Shown here piece by piece: positions 1-11,832 of a stretch of 64,000 nucleotides of DNA. This stretch comes from Steinernema hermaphroditum (Eukaryota; Nematoda; Chromadorea; Rhabditida; Steinernematidae): positions 12,214,001 through 12,278,000 of the forward strand of contig CM059622.1 of NCBI GenBank assembly GCA_030435675.1, written 5' to 3'. The position numbers were made by a program, and so were the translations under genes. A model generated the notes under the pieces. The model was not told the origin of the DNA. It saw nothing but the letters and a program-made list of their open reading frames with translations, and ran no database searches. The stretch's first letter is position 1. Each line of letters begins with the position of its first letter.

Positions 1-182
1 TGACAGAATGATCAACAACTCTCTGAAATTTTTGAAGACCGATCACGAGGAACCAGAACCACGCTTTTGAAATCTATTGGTCAACCATTCCATTTTTTCA
101 CCATATTTAGACTTGCAGCAAAATCGAACGGCGTTTTGTGGAGTACAGAGAACTGCCACCCTACACTATGATTGGCGAATTA

Positions 183-543
183 GGCTCTATTAGGGAGAAG
201 TGACCAAAACTATACCGATCTTGACAAAACTGTATCGATCTTGACAGAATGGTATTTATTTTGACAAAACTGAATTTAGATTGACACAACCACATTTCAC
301 TGACAAAATCATAAATCAGCCTTTGTAGTAGTTAAAGATTAAAGAACGTTTTGTCAGGGAGATGTGGTTGTGTCAATCTAAATTCAGTTTAAAGTTTTAA
401 GTCAAAATAATTACTATTCTGTCAAAATAATTACCATTTTGTCAAGATCGATACCATTTTGTCAAAATAAATACCATTCTGTCAAGATCGGTATAGTTCT
501 GTCAAGATCGGTATAGTTTTGGTCACTTCTCCCTAATAGAGCC
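183..543. mobile_element. MITE-like inverted-repeat transposon with 8-bp target duplication
   Basis: This 361-bp element has long terminal inverted repeats. The left end reads GGCTCTATTAGGGAGAAGTG and its reverse complement closes the right end; the match runs for about 44 bp and then continues as degenerate inverted repeats rich in TTGACA/TGTCAA units. The octamer GCGAATTA flanks both sides (175-182 and 544-551). No open reading frame of note lies inside, so it is non-autonomous. An 8-bp duplication is typical of hAT-like or P-like transposases (known biology); which one moved it is inference. Confidence 0.85.
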
Positions 544-769
544 GCGAATTATACATTGCATTCTACTTGATCTTCGTGGCCTTTTAATCACGTATATCCT
601 TGGATCTTGCCTTCCGAATGCACCTATTGTTGTCTTGGTTATATATCACAACATGAGCTAATCTCAAAAAGATCGCTTTTTCGAATCATCGGATCGCATC
701 ATGTTCTGTTAACGCCAACGTTTCCAATTAGTTAAGTTACCCTAACAGAGAATGGGGATATAGAGCAGG

Positions 770-1017
770 TAGCCCTCACTCACAGCTACCATGCACGCAT
801 AGCGACTCCACGACCTGACCCCCGGAATGGTTTTCCACTTTGAGCTGAGAGATTTCAATGTGCCAACCCAATACAATGAAGACCAAAAATACAGTAGAGT
901 AAATTGCACATGAAAAGATCCGTGAATTAGGGACGAATTGAACGAGATTAAAACCCAAACAAATGTGTCATCTACGTTCAAATAGTCCAAAAGCCTATGC
1001 AATGAAATTTCCATCAA
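770..1017 (-). pseudogene. degenerate receptor exon-1-like fragment
   Basis: On the minus strand the stretch around 860-990 aligns by eye with exon 1 and the first intron of the receptor at 5581-7193: CTCGTTCAATTCGTCC here against CTCGGTTCAATTCATTC there, followed by a shared TATTGGGTTGG(A/C)ACATTGAAA. The donor site and much of the coding sense are lost and no downstream exons follow. The adjoining segment 745-825 is an inverted copy of 6943-7017. I read this as a dead fragment of a duplicated receptor, with low resolution on its limits. Confidence 0.4.
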
Positions 1018-1020
1018 AGA

Positions 1021-2193
1021 ATGCTCTTACATACAATAACAATGTCGTCATTAGACTGTTATGATTAATGCAGGAGAACTGTGAAACGTTGACTAGTTAT
1101 GTCTACGCAGTTTGTTCGTCTTTAGTGATTCTACGGGAACAGCTGAAAATACATAACGTGGACTTTTGTTAGTAGGCGCTGATCACTGACTTTTTTTTAT
1201 CCTTTTGCTATTCCGATTGCCGGGAGTCGGGGATTTGTATGAACTTGTCAAATCGATGGGCGTCACAGAAACGTTACATCTGATGAGGTCGCGATGAGGA
1301 CCAATCGTGATTCCCTTGCCTCTTCAAGTTTTCCCCTTTTGGAAATTTCATTATGCATAGTCATCAGGTCTTAACGATGACATGAATTTGGTATAGACTG
1401 CATTCTGGTAATGGGTACGTTGCGATATTGATAATTTTGATGTGCCCTATGACAGTGTTCAGTTCAAAGTCATGCTCACATTGGATTTCGCTATTTCAGT
1501 TTTTTGGGGGTTTCGGGACGATTTCGCATTGGGACCGGGCTATCCAAAGCTTCAGGTAACCATATTTACCAAACTATGGTAACAGCATAAAGTAACGAAT
1601 TATGAACAATGCTGAAATATTGCTGTGCGCAAACTATTCGGCTACGCGAAAAATGATGCCTTGAAATCAACTGTTTAATAATGAGAACCTCTGCTAAAAA
1701 CGTGTTTTTGTGCTGCATTCTCGCAGATTGTTTCACCCAATAAGGCACAAATTTTGGAACCGTTGTTCTACTGCTGTGTTCAAGACTGGTTTTGTCAAAC
1801 ATCTTCATCAAAAATGTTTGCCTTTGGAATATTATTGCCGAAGCCTATGTTGTTTTCCGCTACGAACATGTTTTTGTATTATACCCATCCAACCACATAT
1901 TGCGAAAACATATGTAGCTAACATCGTATTTCCGGGAAGAAGCGCAACAGGGAACCGTTCAAAGAAATATGATAAAATTAAATCAAAATAAATGATAAAC
2001 TGCATATATATAGAATATAAGGTATATGAAAGGGGAATGCACAGTTTGCTGTCGACGTCGTTCCAAAGTAAGCCAGAAGGCTCACCGGATCACCAGCAGC
2101 CGGGCGCTATCGGAGGAGAAACAATCGGCTGGTGTCCGGGCTGATCATCTCCCCTTTGTGCTGGATATCGAAACAAGTCGAATTCAGCGATAT
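1021..2193. other. non-coding stretch downstream of the first receptor
   Basis: I see no supported gene here. Short open frames exist but lack splice logic or recognisable motifs. The stretch near 1960-2020 is AT-rich. Confidence 0.4.
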
Positions 2194-3404
2194 TCAAATG
2201 GTGTTGGACCCCATTTTATGCGAAGTCGTCTTTTGCGATTTCGTTTTCACCGAGGTGATCTTCATTTTGCCGAGCCCCAGTGTTCCCAAGAAGTGTTCCC
2301 TTATTGCTCTGAAAACGGTATTAACGACAACAAAGAATGGTATTGCATACTTGTTGAAGATCAGATACAAAAGGGGATTCAGTGAACATACAGCTTGAGT
2401 GGCCACAGCCAGCGAAACGAAGACGACGTTGCTGTAGAGCAGAGCTCTTCCAAAGTGCCACATACAGCGAATGGTGGACAAATACAGGAATATGAGTACG
2501 GACTGGACGAACAGTTTAACTTCACTGGCTGCCAGTTTAAATTTGCTCGTATGAAGATTTCTCTGGAATCGAAATATGTCAGGATCTTTTGTCAACACTT
2601 CGTCACCTGAACGATGATTGCCACTACGGTAGCGATGCATAGTACGAAGATCACTATCAGTGTCGAGAAGATGCACAGGTATTCGATATGCTCGAAAAGT
2701 CGGGAGAGATCATCATTCGTGAACGTGTATGCATTGAATTTTATATTGTATGTCAGTGCAGCTGTGGGGATTAGGTGAATCACAAACAAGGAAACCGAAG
2801 AAAACCAAGTGATACCCAACCCAATAGTGTAGAGGACCTTCTCTGATAAGCAGTTGAACTTAAAGCCCACAAAGAGCAGAAATCTGTTTAGCGCTAGGAG
2901 CAACGATAAGAAGGTGATTCCGATCCAGCCGGCAGTTATGAAGCTGCCACCAACCTGGAATATCTCAATTGTTAGGGTTCAGTCGATAGTGACCTTACGC
3001 GTTCAACATAAACGTGATAATTTGTTTCGCCGATCGACATAATAGCTCCCATGAAGGTGCCTATTACCAGGATACAGTCGCACATACTCATATGGGCCAT
3101 TATTCGATAAGCTGTTAGATTCCGGAACTCCTTTTGTGTCATGAGAATCTGAAAATATTCATTTAAAATCAATCTTTCACCCAGTTATGGCTATACAAAA
3201 TTTGCAGGTGAGCGGGTCAGTCTGCTTCGATGCTTTCCCATCCATCCATGCTTTATATCGCACGTTCGTGAACGTGAATGCATAAAACTTAGAGTTAGGA
3301 TTTCGTACCTTTATTAGAATCAGTTGAAGCGGTAGAGTGATCACGGACATGAAGAAATACAAAATGCCGACGGCGGTGCTTTGAGACACTTCAAGAACAA
3401 ACAT
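2194..3404 (-). CDS. srt-like serpentine chemoreceptor 1 (7TM)
   Basis: Five exons on the minus strand: 3404-3309, 3148-2999, 2954-2607, 2562-2351 and 2308-2194, giving 306 residues. All introns have GT-AG ends; the last is only 42 nt, a multiple of three with no stop, so unspliced RNA stays open. Visible landmarks are TM1 in exon 1, the TAYRIMAHMSMCDC block in exon 2, ALNRFLLFVGFK after TM3 in exon 3, and NPLLYLIFNK-AIREH at the TM7 end across the exon 4-5 junction. Members of the Srg superfamily act as sensory G-protein-coupled receptors in chemosensory neurons (family knowledge). The assignment to the srt-like branch rests on exon structure shared with 37364-38489. The start Met was chosen because it aligns with the other paralogues; an upstream in-frame Met at 3446 is possible. 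Confidence 0.85.
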
Positions 3405-5580
3405 TGTTGCTTTGAACCTGAAAATTCGTAAAATTAAATAGACCACGATTTTGCATTTACTCTTGACTCAATGGCATGCACCATGCAAGAAATCTCAAAA
3501 TGCACAATGAAGAACCGCATATCACCGTTGTAGCTGCTTCTCTTCTTTCTTCGGCGGAGGGCCCGACATCGGAGTTGAAGGCGGCTGTCCCAATAGACCA
3601 CGATAGAAGATAAAATGGGAATCTCGGATGTCTGTATTGTATCACATGACAGTGAAGAATTTTATTGCTTAGGACAATTTTTGCCTTCACAACTTTGCTA
3701 TTTTAGCTATGATATTTTAGCCAAACTTTTAAGGGCAATGAATAGCCATGAACAGATTAGAATATAATGCTGAGACAAACCAACGACAAAGAGTTCGCAG
3801 AGTTGTTTACAGAAAGCAATTTTGTAGAATGAAAACAATTGCCATTAAAGTTGGCTCTCTGTATACTACAAAAAAATAAGCATCATTCTCATTTGCTGTC
3901 AACAAATACTCAACAGAAGCGAAGTTGTTTCCCAGAAGCAAACGTTAATTCATTGTTTTTCTCGTGGGTTAAAGGTTGTACGAAGATTGACCCACGGAAG
4001 ATTGAGGGTGCAGGCAATGTACAGAGTGGGTGAACACAGCTTTTCTTAGATCTTTACGTGTGACTTTTTTCAGTTTGAAATCGCTTCTTTTCAGATTAGC
4101 TTTGGAATTCAGGGTCACGGTGGTGCCAGGAACGAAGGCTATAATTGACATCCTTTGTTGTCTATTTTCAGTCTCATGCAAGGTAAATGCCTTCGATTCG
4201 TAAAATAAACTCTATGGAACTTAGCACTGAACGAGACTGGCGTCTTGCATATTTGTTCTGCAATAATAATGCCGTTGAAGGTAACTGAAGCAACTGAAAA
4301 TTGTTCTCTTGGTTTGGATTTTGAACACAACCGCACTTGCTCCTCAAAAACAAACGCTAATACACTGTTCTTCCCGTGGATTAAGTTGCTCAAAATCGCC
4401 GATGTAGCGCATTGAAGGAATTCATGTCTTTGCCCTAACATGAAATACGAGGCTTATGGTAGCAAGTAACTGAACATTGTTTGCTTTTCTTGGAATACCA
4501 ACTCCCCAAAGAGGGTTACCCAAAAATAGTGATAATAACAGCGATAGACGCAGCTCTGAAGGCGAACACTCCCGAGAGATAACAAATTCTTCGAGGATCA
4601 AAGTGTATCAAACGGGGTAAACACTTTAGCTCGTAACGCAGTCCATTTGCATAAATCTTTTGGGCTACTATGTTGAATAGAAGATGAGCTGCCGCGTAAA
4701 TATCCGAACTAAATTAAATTCTGAATTCGAAACGCCTACTTTAGTGTTCAATTTAGGAGGCTCATAGTGGGACCAGTTGTCGATAGGGCCAGAATGGATG
4801 TTAAAACCTGAAAATCCCTCCAGGACCTTTAATGGGCCTGAACAGAACGACCACTTTAGCAGTGCATGGGGGAGGAAACTTATAAAATGTTCGGTAAAAA
4901 GTTCCGACAAACAACATTGCGTATCAGATTTCCAGCTTCCAGGTTCGGGAAATAAAATTCTGTTTAGAGAACGAGCCTCTACAAAAGGTGTAGATAACCC
5001 ATTGTTGCTGTTTTTTGTTCACAGATTCCTACTTCTACAAAAATTAAATGCTGCCGGACGAATGCGAAGTGGTGCTGTATTGCGCATATCAACAGCTTTG
5101 AAAAGGCATTTTGGAATAGAGCATGTGACAGGAGATGAGCATGTTAACCGGTATTCCTCATCTGTTATCTGTAATATGTGTTCCGAGTTTCCTTCTCTTC
5201 TTTTTCGCCTCTATAGCAAATCAAAATCGACACATTTCGCGGATTTCAAATTCGAAATCTTGACGCTTTGGATGCTCCGCTTGCGTCGTCATCTACTTAG
5301 TTAGTTCACCTCACCAGCGTCGGGGTCAAGACATTATTGCCGCGTTATTAAAAAATAATGTCAAAGAACCATTTTTGCTCGGTTTTCCTTTTGCGTTTTC
5401 GTTTAGCATGGGATTTATTTGCAACCTTCAACACTACATCGAGTCACACTTCATATGTTGTTGTTCTTCTTTTCTTTCTCGGTGCCGCAAACCTTGCACT
5501 CCCATCTTTTTCATGAATTTATCCCGAGATTTAGCTAAGTGGGACGCGACATGGTTCCCATTAATCGAGCTTCAGACGAT
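3405..5580. other. intergenic region with repeat relics
   Basis: The part 3520-3640 resembles the dispersed repeat family R2 (compare 33366-33440: gcttctcttctttcttcggcg against gcttctcctctttgttcggca). Segments 3800-3990 and 4245-4400 are diverged copies of each other (caaacgttaattcattg against caaacgctaatacactg). An open frame at 4777-5304 (+, 175 residues) has no motif, no homologue in the window and unremarkable composition, so I do not call it a gene. Confidence 0.45.
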
Positions 5581-7193
5581 TCACGAGCGACTGGTCGCTC
5601 CACCACTGGAAGTGACCACTACCACAATTGCACTCTTAAACCCCAGCATTTCCTTCATGTGTTTTCGTATCGACCTGAAAAGGATTGTTTGCTATGTTAT
5701 GGAACGTATCTCCTACTTATTGAATATGAGATATAAGAACGGGTTCATTCCATCGACTGCCTGACTTGCTAGGCCGAGCACTTTGTACGCCGAGGGACCC
5801 GTGAAAATCATGGACGACAGATTCCACAGGACACGGATTACAGAAAGGTACACAAAAATGATAACCGACTGAAAGAAGAGTTTGATCTCAGCTGACGAGA
5901 TTTTGAAGTTCGATGAGAACAGATTTCGCTGAAAAAAAAACGACAAAATAGTCGATCACAGGAGACAACCCACCTTAACAACGATGGTTATCACAGTTGC
6001 CATGGACAAAATAAATATCACAAATAGGATGGCAAAGATGATGTGGTATTCTATTCGAGGAATCTCGACACCAAGTTCTCCATCGGCAAATGAGAACGTG
6101 TTCCTGGCCAGTTTGTAGCTCATTGAAATCTCAGGAATAAAGTGCGCGCCAAATATTATGGCAGTTATAAACCATGCTATAGAGACCATGACCGTGTAGA
6201 ACCGCTCTCTCGTACTTGCCGTCATTTTCACATCGATGAAGACAACAAATCTGTTTATGGAAAGCACGAGGGCAAAGAGAACGATGCCAAACCAGCCAGC
6301 ATTGAGGAGGCACCCGCAGAACTAAACAGAGGACTACGTTTAAGCACGATATGAAAAATCACCTTCATGATGAAATCGGGAAACGTCGTCTGGCACACGG
6401 ACATTACACCTCCCATGAAGTACCCTAAGTTCTGCATGCACTCGCAAATGCTCATATAAGCCATTATTCTGTACGCCGTTATGCTTCGGAACTCTTTTTT
6501 CATAAGGATCTAAATATTGGGTTGAACCATTGAAAATGACCATTTTTAAAAGTGAATGTTTAAAGACCAAAAAAACGCTCATTTCACTTAAGGTATTCAC
6601 CATTCGATTGCTCAACGTCAGTCGTCTTTTAGGGAAGGAGCCGGATCCTTTCTTTTGTAGAAAGTTGTAGTCAAAAACTGTTTTGGTCTGATTTTCGACC
6701 TCTTTGCCTTGTTCTGCGTGGTTTCCTGTGATGTTTCCATTTACGGATCAGTACAGGTGACAGTAAGATAGGCCTGGGAGAGTGATAGATAAACAGCAAA
6801 AGAGAAATTTTTCAGCTCAAAATGGAGAGCCATTCTGATGGTCAACTTAAAAACATGCGGTCTCGGGCACCCGTACTTTTTGAGAATCCGAGGGTCATTT
6901 TTTCAACATTTCGCCTCTGTTTCCGTAACGCAGAAGTGAACTCGTGGAGCCGCTATGTGGGCTTAGTAGCTGTGTGTAACAGCTACCTGCTAGATGTCCC
7001 CGTTGTCTGTTATAGTACTTAATCGATTGGAAACGCGCGAATTAGCAGCGGTAATTTTCAATGTTTCAACCCAATAAATAAGACCTAAATCATGTTCGCG
7101 AATACTTACCGTCAAGATGGCCATATGAAGAGGTGTAACAAGAATGAATTGAACCGAGTAAAGGAGACCAACTAGAAGGTTTTCGGATATCAT
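5581..7193 (-). CDS. srt-like serpentine chemoreceptor 2 (7TM)
   Basis: Exons are 7193-7110, 6509-6363, 6321-5974, 5928-5717 and 5674-5581, giving 294 residues. Intron 1 is about 600 nt and carries the hairpin segment also found inverted at 745-825; the other introns are 40-46 nt. The protein begins MISENLLVGLLYSVQF, carries TAYRIMAYMSICECMQ in exon 2, LSINRFVVF after TM3, and ends TM7 with NPFLYLIFNK spliced to SIRKHMKEMLG. Exon 2 is one codon shorter than in the paralogues, and the usual IGGC start of exon 3 reads FCGC. The role as a sensory receptor is inferred from the family; the ligand is unknown. Exon 1 is distant, so its link to this gene rather than a lost neighbour is likely but not certain. 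Confidence 0.8.
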
Positions 7194-8059
7194 CTCGAGA
7201 GTTTTGTTGACTAATATAAGTACTGGGTAATGAGCTACTTTTCCGCTCAGAGCCGTTATCCACGAAAGATGCTGTCGCGTAACAAAACGAACTACTTTGG
7301 TTGTTTTGTTGTTTTAAAATGGTTTCTGAAAAAATCCATTGAAATGTAAGGATTGTAACTAAAAAAACCGCGAATTTGGAGTATGGTTAGGGCACTCAGT
7401 ATAATTTCTATTCGATTGAGAATGTATTAATCCGCATAAGCAGGAACTGGCAATTGCCTAACCGATAGAACAATGGATTAATCATTTGTCTCACGTTGAA
7501 CAATGGCGCAGCAACAAAAATTACTGGAATGTGGGCGATTATTGAGGATTACTCAACAATGCTTTGACAAATATGTCTCGCTCACCGTTTTTTCAAAGCA
7601 AAAAAGTGTATCTCCAGGAACGAAGACAGTATACTTTGGAGGCCCTTGTCAAATAGCTTCTAAGAAATGTGTTTGACACAGTTTAACAGAGTGGAGATCA
7701 AAAATACACTCTACGTGCAACATGATTAAACCTGCTTCATGGAAACGCCTCGTCTTTATGTTGTTTAACTCATCCACCAAGATCGGCCTTAACCATGGAA
7801 TAGTTCACGCTATTCGTGCGCTAGTCGTTATTATAATCGTTTCTGAGAATCTTGAGTAATTTTTTCCCTTGAGTCTATTCTGAAATGTCACAAATTCTCA
7901 CGAGCCCCTGTCACCAAGAGCATAACCTTTTCCTTTTTCAATAGTATGCATAAAGTACGTATATTTCTTAAATGAAAAACGCATCTAGTGAAACATTGGG
8001 CCTTTCATTTGTATCGGTGCCGTTAGCTCTCGTAGAAGTGAGTCGAGTGAGCGTTGGTT
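7194..8059. other. intergenic, nothing recognised
   Basis: No supported coding region, RNA or mobile element seen. AT-rich sequence with scattered stop codons in all frames. Confidence 0.4.
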
Positions 8060-8400
8060 CGTGGTTATCGTTGCTCGCATAATGATCTACCCGTCTCCCA
8101 GAAGGTCCAAAACACCAGAGAGCCGTTGTTTTGAAAGTCTTGCCAAGAAGTCACAACCGTCCGACCACCCACACCGCCACGAGAAGCCGAAGAGCCGTTG
8201 CAACTCCGAAGTCCGCACCGCCAGCCGCTCTGTCTCTGTCTCGCTTTGTCCACTATGTCTCAATGTTGCGGCTCTAAGATTTTGCTATGCACAAACTGAT
8301 GAGAGCAGCTGATTCTGCGCTAATACCGTGCTCCGTGCTAACCCAGAAGAAGACCAGCGACTACGATATGATACTGTACCTCTGTGTAAGAGGTCCTGCC
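8060..8400 (-). repeat. dispersed repeat family R2, minus-orientation copy
   Basis: The GC-rich segment shares blocks with 29946-30175 (accgtccgaccacccac and gccgctc/agccgaagaa) and, reversed, with 9650-9900 and 33318-33560. The short open frame across it is therefore a repeat, not a gene. No terminal repeats or target duplication could be fixed for this copy. Confidence 0.55.
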
Positions 8401-8636
8401 GTTGATTCGGGAAGATAACCGACGAACCAATGAAGGTAACAAACGTTTTGGTTTCTCTTTTTGACTGTCGACCTATGATTGTGAGGTATCAGTCCCCGCA
8501 AGACCTGGTGCCGGAGACTTTTTATAAAACAGAGTCTAAAAACGGCTTTGTGCCAGCATCACAATTCACTTAGGGCAATTACAATCTTTAAAAGCAAATT
8601 GCTTTATGCCAATCAATTTTCAAAGCACAAAAAGAA

Positions 8637-10569
8637 TTACCCATTAGTTTTAGTGTTAACGTCATCGGTTCGCGTTACCACAAACACTTTTTTGTCCTCG
8701 ATGCCGAGCGCTTTCAAAACTTGCCTGCGTAGTGATCTGAAGCAGTAATTACAGTAATTATGATGATAACCTCAGTTCCTACTTGTTGAGCACCAGATAG
8801 AGCACTGGGTTTAGTCCGCCAACCGCTTGAGTCGCCATACCAAGTGCAATAAACGGTGCGCTTCCTCTGAGGTATGGGCTGAGGAACTGCCACACGCAAC
8901 GGATCGCGGACAGGTAAAGGAATATTACAAGCGACTGAATAAATATTTTGATTTCGCCCGAAGAAACTTTGAAGTGTGTTGAGTAGAGATTTCTCTGAAA
9001 AAAAAAACACTTGGTCGATGTGAAGCGCAAGAAGTGACACATACCCTCACAATGATGAGTACTACGGTAGTGCAGCAAACGACAAATGTAGTGATCAATG
9101 TACAGAACAGATAATAGTATTCCGTGGCTGACGCAATAGGTGCGTAAGGACTCTCTACGAACCAGTATGTGTTCTTTTGCACAATATATATCATCGAAAA
9201 AGCCGGAATGAAGTGCAAGATGAAGACTAGCGCCGCTAGGATCCACGCAAAAGAGATCAGCATTTTGAAAAGTCTCTTTTCTGCGGCCACGGTGATTTTG
9301 TATCCACTGAACACGATCAGCCTATTGAATGCTAATAGGAAAATGAACGAGACGATGCCGACCCATCCGGCGTTGAGAAAGCAGCCGCCGATCTAAAAAT
9401 GAGCGGAATGTAAATAATGAGTGTGGCAGGAGATTTTTACTATTGCTATTTCGGAACAAAATTGTTCCGATTAAGAACTCAAAAGCGTCTGTGTAAAGGC
9501 GTTAAGGCAGTGATTCTAATCCGGTCCAATTCAAATTCTAGTACGAAATCCAAACCATTGCGAACGCGCTTCATTGGTAATCGGTCGGGGTCGGTTCAGC
9601 GTCGGCCTCGAGTCCAACGAGTGCAAAACATCATACAAAGCACAAAGCACACTGTAGTTGTCAAAAACGAAAAGCTTTACAAAACGAAAAGAGAAGATCC
9701 CAGGGCGTCGAACCGACGAAGAGCGGCATCCTGTAAAGGTGCGGTGGTGCAGCACAGCGAACGGAGTGAAGAGTCATTTTCGGTACGGCATGGTGTTTTG
9801 AGTCGCTCCGGGACTTCGGCTTCTCCGGACGGTGTGGATAAGAGTCGGGCGGAAGTGACTTGGCAAGACGTTGGAACTACGGTTTCAGTACTTCTGGGGC
9901 CTGGGGCCTGAGACTATCAGGGGATACTACGAGAGGACAAGAACGACCGCTCACTCGAAGAGCGAGTGGACGACCAACCAACATAAATGAAAGACCATCG
10001 CCTTAGAGCTTACATACATATTAGGCAAGTGCATATTAACATGTAGCAACGAATCATCAAAAACTAACGCTCTCATAAGCGACAAGTTCCACTCCTCTGT
10101 TTTGAGAAAAAGCCGGGCATGCCCTCTAGCTCATTAATACTGAGCTGTGTATAACAAATTCGCTAAACCGTAAGACTTAGTGAACTAAAGCATGCTTCCT
10201 TTTGTTTTCATTGAATTTCTTCGACGTTTGCCTATTATGAGCTATATGAGAGCTTCGTGCTTCATTTCGTCACAGCACACCTACTTACTCTGGCTACGTA
10301 TGGGTCAAGAGTGCTTTGGCACAGTGACATAAGATCGCCGAGGAGATAGCCGATCATTTGAGTACATTCACATATACTCATGTTGGCCATTATCTTGTAG
10401 GCCGAGAGATTCCGGAACTCTTGTGTTCTTAAAAGAATCTAAATAGAGCACCATTCAGCAGGCACAGATATGACGTTTTGCTTACCGTTATTATTAGGAC
10501 ATGAAGTGGCACAATAATAAAGAATTCGATCATATAGAGGAGACCGACGATAACACTCTCTGGTAGCAT
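8637..10569 (-). CDS. srt-like serpentine chemoreceptor 3 (7TM)
   Basis: Exons are 10569-10486, 10438-10289, 9392-9045, 8994-8783 and 8736-8637, giving 297 residues; every junction keeps frame. It starts MLPESVIVGLLYMIEFF, has SAYKIMANMSICECTQMIG in exon 2, IGGCFLNAGWVGIVSF and AFNRLIVFSGYK in exon 3, NTYWF in the second outer loop, and NPVLYLVLNK spliced to SLRRQVLKALG. Intron 2 is about 900 nt because repeat DNA of family R2 (near 9650-9900) has entered it. All key family landmarks are present, so the gene appears intact. Function as a chemosensory GPCR is family knowledge, ligand unknown. Confidence 0.85.
9650..9960 (+). repeat. R2 repeat inside intron 2 of receptor 3
   Basis: The stretch shares gcggtggtgcagcacagcga with gcggtggagcacagcga at 33490, and a segment near 9830-9900 that is the reverse complement of 8097-8155. 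It continues into agaacgaccgctcactcga, which matches the tandem motif at 23900. The 164-residue open frame over it is therefore not a host gene. Confidence 0.5.
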
Positions 10570-11832
10570 GGCTTAAGCTGTTTGGAATACTGAAAATATC
10601 ACCAGTACTAGCAATACAATTAAAGCTGTGTTGTGCAAGTTTAAATAGAAAAACACGAGATTTAACGTATCTACTGTGCCATAGGACAAAACAACAATTC
10701 TCAACAAAACAGAAAATGTGTGGTCCAGAAGGTTCTGCTAATGAATGTGAAGACAACCTTCTAGTATGCCCAGATGATAAGAAAAAAAGCAGCGGCTTCT
10801 CGCGCGGATGACAACAAAGGAAACGAATGTACTGTTTCGTTAAAAACAAGAAGTAAAATAACTGACTCATGAAAGGGGAACGCAAGAACCATTTCGTCAC
10901 CAGGGTGGTGGACGCACAGCAGCGCCTGTAGTCTATTTCTGACTAGTTTGACTAAACTCATACCATATCTTTGCATGAGTAATTCAAACAGCCCACATTG
11001 GTTGACCGATTGAATGATAATGCAATAATGGGTCCTTCCGCTAATTGGCCAAACCACGTAATAAGGAAAACATTGGCGCAAACTATAAACCTTTTCATTA
11101 TACCGTTGCTTTTGTAGCGGTGTATGTTGTTTTCAAGAATGTACAATACTGGGAAACAATAAGGTGTTATTTGCCATAATATGAAAACTGAACCGCTAGA
11201 AAACGGTAGTTGTAGACGCTTTTGTTCAATGACATTGTTTTTTCCTTAATATCGATAACATCTAAATAGAAAGGACATGCAGTAGCATCTTATATGTATG
11301 TAGTGGTATCCAATACCACAAGGATAAAAGAATAAAAAAAACAAAAAAGAGGAAGTTCTTTTTGCTTTGCCCGAGGCGCCGCTCTGTATTGCTCAAGCAA
11401 TCTGGTTGTAAGTAGAGTAAAACACGAATGTAAGGCGTGTAAGGCATGCATAGTTTCCACGATGTAGAGCTAATGCGTTTACATTCGCCAATTCTGAGAG
11501 CAGTATAAAGAACATTTCAGCAAAATTTATTAGCGTCAGTAGAAAGGTATGCGTTTAAGACAAGCGGAAAATATCATGACAAGATCGACAATTAGGGATG
11601 ATATGTAAAAGTACCAAGGTTATGATGGAGCACAATCATGCTGTTAACAGGTGAGACACACATCGTTAAACAGTGCTGGGTTTGGGAGTCCCAAATCCAG
11701 TACAAATTACAACTATTAGGTCCTTCTGCATCGACACACTAAATAAGTTATTATTGTTGTGTTAGGCAATCTACGGTGCGTTAAAGAATGTAACGGACAC
11801 AAACTTCCTCTGCACGAATCTGATCGAAAGGG
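10570..11832. other. intergenic between receptors 3 and 4
   Basis: Several minus-strand open frames overlap here. One (near 10958-11146) has ITWFGQLAEGPI and ALSFNR, loosely like TM4 and TM3 ends of the receptors but in the wrong order, so I do not call a pseudogene. Otherwise nothing recognised. Confidence 0.35.

Noticed and set aside
4777..5304. 175-residue plus-strand open frame
   Set aside because: No motif, no splice sites, no paralogue in the window and composition typical of chance frames; it sits between receptor genes on the other strand.
8061..8312. 83-residue plus frame
   Set aside because: It covers a copy of the dispersed repeat R2, which also appears at 29946-30175 and elsewhere.
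9417..9911. 164-residue plus frame
   Set aside because: It lies in an intron of receptor 3 and matches repeat R2 sequence.
10958..11146. Possible decayed receptor exon
   Set aside because: ITWF and ALSFNR recall receptor motifs but occur in the wrong order and without splice signals.
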